Source: JANQPC01 sp039208375 (GTDB lineage: Bacteria > Pseudomonadota > Alphaproteobacteria > Rhodobacterales > Rhodobacteraceae). Taken from it: a DNA stretch of 22,212 nt. Each line of letters begins with the position of its first letter. Within the stretch, counting starts at the first letter, position 1. A model generated the notes under the pieces. That model did not search any database. It had not been told where the DNA came from and saw nothing but the letters and a program-made list of their open reading frames with translations. Both the position numbers and the translations under genes were made by a program. Of the stretch, positions 6,897 to 13,741 are shown in pieces. Location: positions 1 through 22,212 of the forward strand of contig JBCCRC010000054.1 in NCBI GenBank assembly GCA_039208375.1, read 5' to 3'.

Positions 6897-7484
6897 ATGA
6901 CAATGCCCCTTGATGCCTTGGGCGAAGCCTCCGACGAGGCGCTTCTAGTTGCCTATGGCAACGGCGATCGGGCGGCAGCGCGCGCGTTAACGGTGCGCCT
7001 GACCCCGCGCATCCTGGGCTATGCGGCCCGTGTTCTGGCTGATCGCGCTGAAGCCGAAGATGTGGTGCAAGAGGCGATGCTCAGGCTCTGGCGCATCGCG
7101 CCGGATTGGCGGCAGGGCGAGGCGCAGGTCACAACCTGGCTCTATCGCGTGACCGTCAATCTCTGCACCGACCGCTTGCGCAAATCCGGCCGCGCGGTAG
7201 ATCTCGATGCGGTGCCAGAGCCCGAGGACGGTCAGGCTGCCGCCGTAGAGGGTCTGATCGACCAGGATCGCGCCGACGCGCTTGAAGCAGCGCTGGAGCT
7301 CTTGCCGGAACGCCAGCGCCAGGCCGTGATCCTGCGACACCTCGAAGGGCTTTCGAACCCCGAGATCGCGGCGGTGATGGACATTGGGGTTGAGGCCGTG
7401 GAAAGCCTCACAGCACGGGGAAAACGGGCGCTCAGCCGGCATTTGGCCGGCCGGCGCGCAGAATTGGGATATGGTGATGACTGA
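6897..7484 (+). CDS. ECF (sigma-70 family) RNA polymerase sigma factor
   Basis: A 195-residue sigma factor with only regions 2 and 4, as in the extracytoplasmic function group. Region 2 is at about residues 14-98 with the AEDVVQEAMLRLW helix (54-66) and TTWLYRVTVNLCTDRLR; region 4 is at about 131-181 with LPERQRQAVILRHLEGLSNPEIA and the recognition helix VEAVESLTARGKRAL. It should direct RNA polymerase to a small stress regulon. The start is ATG 6897 or the in-frame ATG at 6903. The downstream membrane-protein gene overlaps it by 8 bases, the classic sigma/anti-sigma arrangement, and a periplasmic metal-sensor-like gene follows. I looked for a shared GGAAC-type promoter before this gene and the EF-hand gene and could not convince myself of one. 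Confidence 0.9.
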   Translation: MTMPLDALGEASDEALLVAYGNGDRAAARALTVRLTPRILGYAARVLADRAEAEDVVQEAMLRLWRIAPDWRQGEAQVTTWLYRVTVNLCTDRLRKSGRAVDLDAVPEPEDGQAAAVEGLIDQDRADALEAALELLPERQRQAVILRHLEGLSNPEIAAVMDIGVEAVESLTARGKRALSRHLAGRRAELGYGDD

Positions 7485-7824
7485 ACGGGATCCACTTGAC
7501 GCTTTCTTCGATGAAGCGCGCGCAAACCGGCCAACGCCCGGCGCCGATCTTATGGCCCGCGTCTTGGCCGATGCAGATGCCGTGGCGGACGGGCGCGATG
7601 CCCGCGCAACGCGCGCGGCCACCCCGGCGCGCCGGCGCCCAGCACAGATGCTCAAGGCCCTTGGCGGGTGGCCCGCGCTTGCGGGGCTGGCCGCCACCAC
7701 GGCAACGGGCCTCTGGATCGGCTTTGCACTGCCCGAGCTGCCCACAAGCCTCGGCCTCGCGTCGGGGTATGATCTGAGCGATCTGGCGCCCGGCTACGGC
7801 AGCCTGTCAGCTTTTGGGGGCTAA
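7477..7824 (+). CDS. Short single-span membrane protein, putative anti-sigma factor
   Basis: A 115-residue protein that I place functionally only by context. It has an acidic cytosolic N-terminus (DPLDAFFDEARANRP, residues 5-19), a basic stretch (ATPARRRPAQ, 48-57), one membrane helix at about 65-85, and a short periplasmic tail. The lack of a His/Cys zinc motif separates it from ZAS-type anti-sigma factors and is closer in size and topology to CnrY, which holds the ECF factor CnrH at the membrane. ATG 7477 is preferred because GGGAT lies 6 bases upstream; an ATG two codons earlier (7471) is possible. It overlaps the sigma gene by 8 bases and is followed after 4 bases by the sensor-like gene, so translation is coupled. 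Confidence 0.7.
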   Translation: MTERDPLDAFFDEARANRPTPGADLMARVLADADAVADGRDARATRAATPARRRPAQMLKALGGWPALAGLAATTATGLWIGFALPELPTSLGLASGYDLSDLAPGYGSLSAFGG

Positions 7825-7828
7825 GCGC

Positions 7829-8329
7829 ATGTCAGACACGCAAGCCGCCCCCGATCCCGGCACAAAGCCCCGCTGCCCGACTTGGATGCGCCTAACCCTT
7901 GTGGCCTCGCTTGCTGTAAACCTGCTGATCGCAGGCATCGTGGGCGGCGCAATGCTGGGGAAGGGCGATCGTGGGCCGGGGCAGGAGTTTCGCGCGGCCC
8001 GCGATTTGGGCCCGATGCCGCTTGTCATGGCGCTTGAGCGGGACGATCGCCGCGCCTTGGGGCGAAGCCTGAGATCAGAGGCGCAGGGCATGCGGTTGAG
8101 CCGTGAGGAAATGCGCGCGCGGTTTGAGGCGCTGCTCGTGGCCCTACGCGCCGAGCCCTTCGCGCCAGATGTGGTGGCGGGTCTTTTGAGCGAACAGCGC
8201 GGGCTTGCGGCAGAGCGGCAGTCGCTGGGGCAGGACAAGCTCCTGGCACATTTCGCCAGCATGAGCGCCGACCAGCGCCGCGCCTACGCCGATCGACTTG
8301 AAGCATCCTTGCGCCGAGGGTCGCGCTAG
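7829..8329 (+). CDS. Periplasmic heavy-metal-sensor-like protein (CnrX/Metal_resist type)
   Basis: A 166-residue protein with a cytosolic N-terminus of about 18 residues, a membrane anchor at about 19-43 and a helical periplasmic domain rich in Arg, Glu and Leu (LEALLVALRAEPFAPDVV and a QRGLAAERQSL region). The domain pattern matches the Metal_resist family that includes CnrX and ZraP-like proteins. In CnrYXH, CnrX binds Ni or Co in the periplasm and releases the sigma factor from CnrY. Here the periplasmic part has only one or no His/Cys near the membrane-proximal helices, so metal binding is uncertain and the signal could be another envelope stress. The ATG at 7829 has GGGGG about 9 bases upstream. 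Its TAG stop overlaps the stop of the convergent cyclase gene (shared CTAG, 8326-8329). Confidence 0.72.
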   Translation: MSDTQAAPDPGTKPRCPTWMRLTLVASLAVNLLIAGIVGGAMLGKGDRGPGQEFRAARDLGPMPLVMALERDDRRALGRSLRSEAQGMRLSREEMRARFEALLVALRAEPFAPDVVAGLLSEQRGLAAERQSLGQDKLLAHFASMSADQRRAYADRLEASLRRGSR

Positions 8330-9693
8330 GCCGCCGTGGCCACGCCCATCGTGGCCATGTTCCGCCCGCTCGATTTTGAAGCGTAGAGGGCGCCATCGGC
8401 CCGGGCGATCAGCGCTTCGGGGCGCTCGATCCCGCTGCTGACGGCAACGCCCACCGAAATGGTTACCGGTAGTTTCAGGCCGCTTGCCAGCACACAAGGA
8501 TCTGCTGCGATGCGCGCGCAAAGCCGGCGCGCCGTGAACAGCGCCACCGCCGGCGATGTATCGGGCATCAGCACCATGAATTCCTCACCGCCCAGGCGGG
8601 CCAGAGTATCGCTGGCCCGAAGATCGCCGCGAAGGCGCTGTGCAACCTCTGTCAAAACACCATCTCCCGCAGGGTGCCCGAACCTGTCATTCACGGCCTT
8701 AAAGCGGTCGAGATCCGCGATCGGCACTGCATAGGGGCGGCCGCTCTCAGCGCTCCGTTTGGCCAGCTCGTCGGCATGGGCCATTGCGTAGCGGCGGTTA
8801 TAGAGCCCGGTCAACGGATCAACTGCAGCAAGACGCAGGCCTTCTTCCACTGACGCGCGCACCCGGTCGGCCTGGTGCTTGCGGGAAAGCTGGGTACTGA
8901 GCCGCAATGCAAGCTCTGCAGGGGCCACGCTTTTCGCCAAAAGGTCATTCGCCCCGAAATCAAGCGCCATTACAGCCGTTTCCGTATCCGCATCGTCGTG
9001 CATGATAACCACGGCGGCGTGCCGCGCGCCTGGCCGCGCACGCAATTCGGCCAAGAGCCGGAGCCCCGGTGCGCCAGATCCGGCTGTGGCATCGATAAGG
9101 TAGAGATCGCATGCCCCTGCCTGCGCGGCCAGCGCGGCTTCCGGCGCGAGTGTTTCTACAGGATAGACGCCTTCCGCCTTCAATGCCGTGGCGAGCTGTT
9201 GCGCCCGATCAGGGCGGGGGGCGACCACTGCCATCCGCGCGGGCGGCTCAAAAAACGTGCGGGTTTCTGAAAAGCCGAGCTCCCGCAGGGCGGCGTGGCG
9301 CTCTACCAACGTGTGCTCTGTTTCACAGGCCCGAAGCAGGCTACGCATCCGCGCCAAAAGCGTGGCCTCGCGCAAGGGGCGGCACATCAGTTCATCCGCC
9401 CCAGCCCGCAGAAGCGTGATGCGCGCGTCCGCCCCAGGCGCATCGCAGAGCACGATGAGGGGCATGTGCGTCAGCGCCGGCGTGGCGCGCGCAAAGCGGA
9501 TCAACCGTTCGATCTCACCAACGCCGCCAAGTGCGCCGAGGATCGCCACGGACGGCGCTTGCGTCTGCATCGCCAAGCGCGCGGCGGCCGCGTCAGACAC
9601 GCCCTGCACCTCATATTGGGCATCCCGCAGGATCGATGACAGCAGGATACGCGTGTCGCAGGAACGGTCGGCGATCAGAACCTGGCCGGTCAT
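8326..9693 (-). CDS. pleD: PleD-like diguanylate cyclase with two receiver domains
   Basis: A 455-residue cytosolic REC-REC-GGDEF protein with the same layout as Caulobacter PleD. The cyclase domain (about 285-448) is intact: DPLTGLYNRR (292-301), metal ligands DLD (327-329), FGHPAGD, the active site GGEEF (368-372) and an inhibitory I-site RASD (359-362) exactly five residues before it. It should make c-di-GMP with product inhibition. REC1 (about 4-120) is degenerate: the Asp pair is reduced to ADR, the phosphoacceptor position 53 is Gly (AILGAL) and the conserved Lys is Arg105. REC2 (about 153-270) keeps Asp201 and Lys254 but lacks the acidic pair. Activation by REC1 phosphorylation, as in PleD, therefore looks impossible. 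The ATG at 9693 has AGAGGAAG just upstream. No divK is adjacent. Confidence 0.87.
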   Translation of the reverse strand: MTGQVLIADRSCDTRILLSSILRDAQYEVQGVSDAAAARLAMQTQAPSVAILGALGGVGEIERLIRFARATPALTHMPLIVLCDAPGADARITLLRAGADELMCRPLREATLLARMRSLLRACETEHTLVERHAALRELGFSETRTFFEPPARMAVVAPRPDRAQQLATALKAEGVYPVETLAPEAALAAQAGACDLYLIDATAGSGAPGLRLLAELRARPGARHAAVVIMHDDADTETAVMALDFGANDLLAKSVAPAELALRLSTQLSRKHQADRVRASVEEGLRLAAVDPLTGLYNRRYAMAHADELAKRSAESGRPYAVPIADLDRFKAVNDRFGHPAGDGVLTEVAQRLRGDLRASDTLARLGGEEFMVLMPDTSPAVALFTARRLCARIAADPCVLASGLKLPVTISVGVAVSSGIERPEALIARADGALYASKSSGRNMATMGVATAA

Positions 9694-9815
9694 GCTTCCT
9701 CTCGTTTGAATTAACCGCTGTGCGATGTGTTGAGGTATTGGGCATATTCGTTAAGAAACCCTTTCGCCGGCTGCGGTCGGCGCTGAGACGTGCCTTCACC
9801 TTGCCGGAGCCCGCA

Positions 9816-10094
9816 ATGGTTATAGACGACGCCGAAACGATTGCCCTTCAGGCATTGGCATGGATTGCCGAGGATGAGGATCTTCTGCCCGCCTTCCTGG
9901 CTATGTCGGGTGCAGAGGCTGGCGCCTTGCGCGAAGCCGCGGGCGATCCCGGCTTTCTGGGCGCGGTGCTCGACTTCGTCCTGGCGGAAGATCCGCGGGT
10001 GCTCGCATTCTGCGAGATGCATGGTCTCCCGCCCGAAGACCCCGCCGAGGCACGTGCGATGTTGCCCGGCGGCGATCTCATGCATTGGACATGA
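9816..10094 (+). CDS. DUF3572 family protein
   Basis: A 92-residue small acidic cytosolic protein of the DUF3572 family, recognised from DAETIALQALAWIAEDEDLLPAFL (residues 5-28), FLGAVLDFVLAEDPRVLAFCE and the terminal ARAMLPGGDLMHWT. No function is established for the family. The ATG at 9816 is supported by GGAG about 8 bases upstream; the in-frame sequence before it is not family-like. It is divergent from the pleD-like gene (122 bases between starts); in other alphaproteobacteria, from memory, DUF3572 genes often neighbour divK-pleD, so this may be a relic of that order. Its stop overlaps the next gene as ATGA. Confidence 0.85.
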   Translation: MVIDDAETIALQALAWIAEDEDLLPAFLAMSGAEAGALREAAGDPGFLGAVLDFVLAEDPRVLAFCEMHGLPPEDPAEARAMLPGGDLMHWT

Positions 10095-10570
10095 GTGCAC
10101 AAGAGGATGTGATCGCTGAAATCCGCCCCCGTCCGGCGCGGCGTTGGATCGGGATCGCGGTGCAAGGCACCCTTGGCGCGGTGCTTCTGGCGCTCGGCGT
10201 CGCGGTCGGGGTAGCAAGCATATTGGCCAGCGTTGCCGTTCTGCTGCTCGGCGGCCTTATGCTTTGGGGGACCATCGGGCTTTACCAATCCACCGCGCTT
10301 CACCTCGAACTCACCGACACAGAGTTGCGCGATAGCATGGGCCGGGTCCTGACCCGGGTTGACGCAGTCAAAAGCGTTGATCGCGGTGCACTTGCCTTCA
10401 AACCCTCGAACGGCTTCCTGCTCACCACCGATACGCCTGCGCCTTTCGTCTGGGCGCCGGGGCTTTGGTGGCGGGTCGGGCGTTTCGTTGGGGTAGGGGG
10501 CGTTACACCGGCCGGGGAGGGCAAGGTGGTGGCGGAATTGATCTCGGCCGCAATCGCCGCGCGCTCCTAG
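10091..10570 (+). CDS. Small membrane protein, function unknown
   Basis: A 159-residue protein I do not recognise by name. It has a hydrophilic N-terminus (about 20 residues), a hairpin of two membrane helices at about 21-41 and 43-65, and a C-terminal soluble domain that reads as beta-rich (LHLELTDTELRDSMGRVLTRVDAVKSVDRG), resembling bacterial PH-like membrane proteins in layout only. The ATG at 10091 overlaps the DUF3572 stop by four bases (ATGA), so the genes are translationally coupled. It is followed, 89 bases on, by the convergent Tad gene cluster. Confidence 0.8.
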   Translation: MSAQEDVIAEIRPRPARRWIGIAVQGTLGAVLLALGVAVGVASILASVAVLLLGGLMLWGTIGLYQSTALHLELTDTELRDSMGRVLTRVDAVKSVDRGALAFKPSNGFLLTTDTPAPFVWAPGLWWRVGRFVGVGGVTPAGEGKVVAELISAAIAARS

Positions 10571-10604
10571 GGCGTGTCGAGCCGCCTCATAAAGCCTCTA
10601 CGCG

Positions 10605-10619
10605 TGCGGTCTGCCCGCA
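10605..10619. terminator. Short hairpin between convergent genes
   Basis: A 5-bp stem TGCGG/CCGCA (10605-10609 and 10615-10619) with a TCTGC loop in the 89-base gap between two converging genes. There is no T-run, so a terminator role is only suggested by position. Confidence 0.2.
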
Positions 10620-10659
10620 AACGTGCATCGGCAGGCCATATTATCCAATTCCCAGTCGA

Positions 10660-11217
10660 TTACGCGCAGCCAGTGCACAGCACCTGCGGAACGAACCGGG
10701 GGCTGGTGAAGACTCTGTTGGTGATCTGGCGGGGTTCGAGCCCGAACAGCATTGGCGGATCCCAAGGAACGCTGGATTCAACGATGATCAGGTTATCGCC
10801 CAAGGCCATGATCGGTATCTCGCCGATTATCCCAGTCAGATCCGTACGGGAGGGCAGGCCTGCGGTTCCGTACGACCACTCGAATTTCAGGAAGGGCGCG
10901 CCCGTTACAGCATCAGAATCCATGGAAACGACCGTGACACGGATATCACCATCGTCCTGCGAACGCAGAAGGTAGCGATAAATGCCGCTGGCGCCGTCAA
11001 TATAGGCCGGCGTCATCGGATCGGGTTCCCGGGAAATCAGATCGGCGATCGTGTAGGTGGCTTTGAGGTTCATGTTCAGGGTCTTGTAGATATCCCAGTA
11101 CACGAACATCGCCCCATAGGCCCACAGCAGGATCGGGAACATGATGACGGTTTCAACCGAAAGCGCACCGCGCTCGGAACGCCGGAACCGGCGGAATAGC
11201 TGCATCAGATAGGTCAT
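10660..11217 (-). CDS. TadE-like minor pilin, Tad secretion system
   Basis: A 185-residue protein of the TadE/TadF type, pseudopilins of the Tad (tight adherence, Flp pilus) system. The N-terminus is basic (FRRFRRSERG), followed by a prepilin-like cleavage site after Gly17 with Glu at +5 (GALSVE, Glu22) and one membrane helix at about 19-42. The remainder should be periplasmic, with DIRVTVVSMDSD and a Cys near the C-terminus. Its ATG overlaps the preceding tadE-like stop by four bases (ATGA), and it is the last gene of a three-gene run with tadG. Whether it is TadE or TadF in strict nomenclature cannot be decided. The pilus motor and secretin genes are not in the window. Confidence 0.82.
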   Translation of the reverse strand: MTYLMQLFRRFRRSERGALSVETVIMFPILLWAYGAMFVYWDIYKTLNMNLKATYTIADLISREPDPMTPAYIDGASGIYRYLLRSQDDGDIRVTVVSMDSDAVTGAPFLKFEWSYGTAGLPSRTDLTGIIGEIPIMALGDNLIIVESSVPWDPPMLFGLEPRQITNRVFTSPRFVPQVLCTGCA

Positions 11218-11750
11218 CGGCTCGGCTCGTTCACAAAGGCCGATGTGACGACAAGCGCATAGTGCCCGCTGCCCACATCGGGCATTTCCAACCCGAAGGT
11301 CGTGGTGGGGAAAAGCGGCTGATACAGCCCGCAGACGCGCACCATCATCAGTTCATTGTTTACGCCCACCGAGAACTCTGTCTGATCGATCGGGTCGATC
11401 GTCGAGTTCACGTCGATACAGTTTGCGCCTGTGCCGAGCGGATCCCAGGCTGTGGTGGACACCGGGCGCAATTCCACCTGCACCACCGAGTCGCAGTCAG
11501 AAATGATCATGGTGTTGGCGCAGACCGAGTCCTTGAATTCTTCGAAGGTCGGCGGCTGCGGCGTTCCAAGCCGCAGCGAGCGCACCGCAAGATCCACGCC
11601 ACGTTCCAGCATCGCGTGCCGCACCATCATGATGCCGGCCTCGTAGGAGGCAATCAGCACCGTGAGGTAGGCGGGAAGGAGGATGACGAACTCAACGGTC
11701 GCCGCCCCCTTCCGCTCGCGCCGGAAGCGTTTGAAAAGCCCCCGAAGCAT
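11214..11750 (-). CDS. tadE: TadE-like minor pilin, Tad secretion system
   Basis: A 178-residue TadE-family protein. A basic N-terminus (FKRFRRERKG) precedes a prepilin peptidase-type site after Gly15 with Glu20 at +5 (GAATVEF) and a membrane helix at about 16-40 (FVILLPAYLTVLIASYEAG). The periplasmic part contains several cysteines (VCANTM, SDCD, ANCID, RVCGLY) that probably form disulfides. It sits between tadG (one-base overlap of stop and start at 11750) and a second TadE-like gene (four-base overlap), so the three proteins should be made together as minor components of the Flp pilus. Confidence 0.85.
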   Translation of the reverse strand: MLRGLFKRFRRERKGAATVEFVILLPAYLTVLIASYEAGIMMVRHAMLERGVDLAVRSLRLGTPQPPTFEEFKDSVCANTMIISDCDSVVQVELRPVSTTAWDPLGTGANCIDVNSTIDPIDQTEFSVGVNNELMMVRVCGLYQPLFPTTTFGLEMPDVGSGHYALVVTSAFVNEPSR

Positions 11751-13447
11751 TACTGGCTCAAACGCAGCTGGTTGATGGTTTTAGCGATCGCCTGGAAGGC
11801 GTTGCCGATATTGAGGTTCGAAATCGGGAAGTAGTGCGATTCCGAGCTCGCGCAGTTTTTCATCAACGTTTGGGCCCCGGACGGCGCCAGGAACGCGATG
11901 GTGAACACCGTAATGCGATCTTCCTTTTCGATGCGCGGCTGCTCACCATCATAGATGATGTTGCCATTGGAATCTTTGGCATAAACTGGCTTCTTCGCCT
12001 CGTTGCACATCGCGGTGATATGGTCGTTGTTAGTGCTTTCGCTGTGGGATTTCGTGCCGTCGTTATAAGTCGACGTCGATGGATAAAACTCCAAGTCGGC
12101 TTGCGCGTTGGCATTGCCGTTAGAGTCCACACTTCCGTAGAGATCCATGTACTCATCATGGTCGCTGTGAGAGGTGTTGTAGACGGCGTCATAGTTCCAG
12201 TTGTTCCCGTCAACCTTCGGCCGGAACTGGCTGGTCGTCTTACCATCCGTCATCAGCACAACGTACTTTACAACGTCGTCATCCCAATTCGCCGGGCGCG
12301 ATTTGTACTCGTCTTCCACAAGCTTTCGGCTCACCATGGCGCCAGAAGGCGTCGGCACCTGGATGTTAACAGCATTGAGCGCCTCGATAGCAGGCCGAGA
12401 CGTCGGGTTCAGCAGGGCCACACCGTACTTCATACCAACATGCGTGGCCGTGCCGTCGTGCATCTTCATGTTCTGCACAAAATCGGTGATCCGGTAGTAG
12501 TCATTCTCCGCTACCATGATCGAAGCGTCATCGTTCGGGCACCAACCCCAGTTCATCCAGTGGCGGGGGTTGGAAATGCCCCACTCCATAAAGTGCGGAA
12601 GCTGGTTGCCTGAGGCGGATGGCAGGTCCGCATGGTTGAAGTCAGCGTCCGTGACTTCAATACATGAAGACCAATCATGCCAGCGGCTGCCGCCCATGTA
12701 ATTGAACAGATGCGGGCCGGGATTCACGTGTCCGGCGTACGGAATAATATTGATCGTCGTGCTGTCAGTGTTACTGGACTGCACACAGCCCGTTTTGTTG
12801 ACCTCATCGGTGCAACTTACCTGCATCACTGAGTGCACGAACTCGGTGACCGCTTCGCGCAGGTCGTTGATCCGGTTATCGGCGTCGGGGCTGGATGGAG
12901 TGCTGTTATTCTCAGGGTAGCGCATCGAGCCCGAGATATCGAGCACCAGCGAAATCTCAACGTTCTGGATATTCTCGATGGCGCTGCCCGTGGTAGGCGC
13001 GCGCAAGGTGTTGATACCAATCATGTCCATAAAGATGGTGTCCATCTCCACGGTCGTATTGGCACGCACTTCGCGACCCACAAGCTCACCGCCCGAGGCG
13101 ATGTAGGTGGGGTTCACGACAACGCTCACATCATCGGGGTTGAGCCCGGCATGTTCGAAGTAGCTTTTCACGACCGCTTCGCTGTCGAGCGTCTGATCGA
13201 GGTCTGCGGCCGCTAGAACGGCGCTGTCGACGGTGTTCTGCATCGCGGTGCGGCGCATTTCGAGGCGCATGAGATCCACCGCCATGCCGCCGATCAGGAG
13301 GATTGCGAGGAAGATGAACAGCGAGAACGCCGTAAAGGCACCGCGCTCGTCGCGACGGAAGGCGGACGCAACCGCGAATGCCGTCATCAGAGTATTCGTT
13401 TTTCCGTCGTTTTGACGGGGCCCAGCAAGATCTTTGGCAGCAGTCAT
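11750..13447 (-). CDS. tadG: TadG-like pilus protein with VWA domain
   Basis: A 565-residue protein, first of the three-gene Tad unit. It has a short cytosolic N-terminus, a TadG-type membrane helix at about 37-58 (AFTAFSLFIFLAILLIGG) and a large periplasmic or surface region with a von Willebrand factor A domain from about residue 163. The MIDAS metal site is visible: DISGS at 170-174 and a later VVLMTDGKTT strand with its Asp. A long insertion rich in Asn, Asp and Ser lies in the VWA part. The ATG at 13447 has GAGGG about 9 bases upstream. G+C in the middle of the gene is lower (about 53% over 12001-12240, my count) than in neighbouring genes. It probably mediates surface adhesion or anchors the pilus. 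Confidence 0.87.
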   Translation of the reverse strand: MTAAKDLAGPRQNDGKTNTLMTAFAVASAFRRDERGAFTAFSLFIFLAILLIGGMAVDLMRLEMRRTAMQNTVDSAVLAAADLDQTLDSEAVVKSYFEHAGLNPDDVSVVVNPTYIASGGELVGREVRANTTVEMDTIFMDMIGINTLRAPTTGSAIENIQNVEISLVLDISGSMRYPENNSTPSSPDADNRINDLREAVTEFVHSVMQVSCTDEVNKTGCVQSSNTDSTTINIIPYAGHVNPGPHLFNYMGGSRWHDWSSCIEVTDADFNHADLPSASGNQLPHFMEWGISNPRHWMNWGWCPNDDASIMVAENDYYRITDFVQNMKMHDGTATHVGMKYGVALLNPTSRPAIEALNAVNIQVPTPSGAMVSRKLVEDEYKSRPANWDDDVVKYVVLMTDGKTTSQFRPKVDGNNWNYDAVYNTSHSDHDEYMDLYGSVDSNGNANAQADLEFYPSTSTYNDGTKSHSESTNNDHITAMCNEAKKPVYAKDSNGNIIYDGEQPRIEKEDRITVFTIAFLAPSGAQTLMKNCASSESHYFPISNLNIGNAFQAIAKTINQLRLSQ

Positions 13448-13741
13448 TGTTCGTTACCCTCTAACCGAGTTGCGCGCAGGCGCGTGCAATTCCTCAAGCA
13501 AATTCCATGGGTTCGTGGCGAAAATGGGGCGTGGGCCGAAAGCATCTTTTTGATTTCACGCGCTTCAGGAACAATCCCGGCCTCTGCCAGTGATTTGCCA
13601 GAGACGCGCATAGGTCGCCATATTTGGGCCCTACAATTGGCGCTCCGGCGCAAAGATTGTTTGCCTGTGAAGAATTTGGTTTCATCCATTTCGGGACAGG
13701 CCAGCCGAAGGATTCGGCGGCAAATCGGCCCGGGAGGAGCC
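13448..13741. other. Divergent intergenic region between tadG and the dehydrogenase
   Basis: A 294-base gap that should hold both promoters. I see GGGAGGAG as ribosome site for the rightward gene just before 13742. I see no CtrA or LexA consensus site. A leftward reading frame (ATG 13611 to TGA 13444, 55 codons) ends on the tadG start as ATGA, but it lacks a clear ribosome site and is treated as a doubtful small ORF. Confidence 0.5.

Noticed and set aside
9711..9754. CtrA site between the pleD-like and DUF3572 genes
   Set aside because: Two TTAA half-sites occur (9711-9714 and 9751-9754) but 36 bases apart, not seven.
10636..10650. DnaA-box-like TTATCCAAT
   Set aside because: A single imperfect match to TTATCCACA with no cluster or A+T-rich region; not an origin.
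11834..12613. 259-codon plus-strand frame across tadG
   Set aside because: Antisense to a well-supported VWA protein gene; no family resemblance and no ribosome site.
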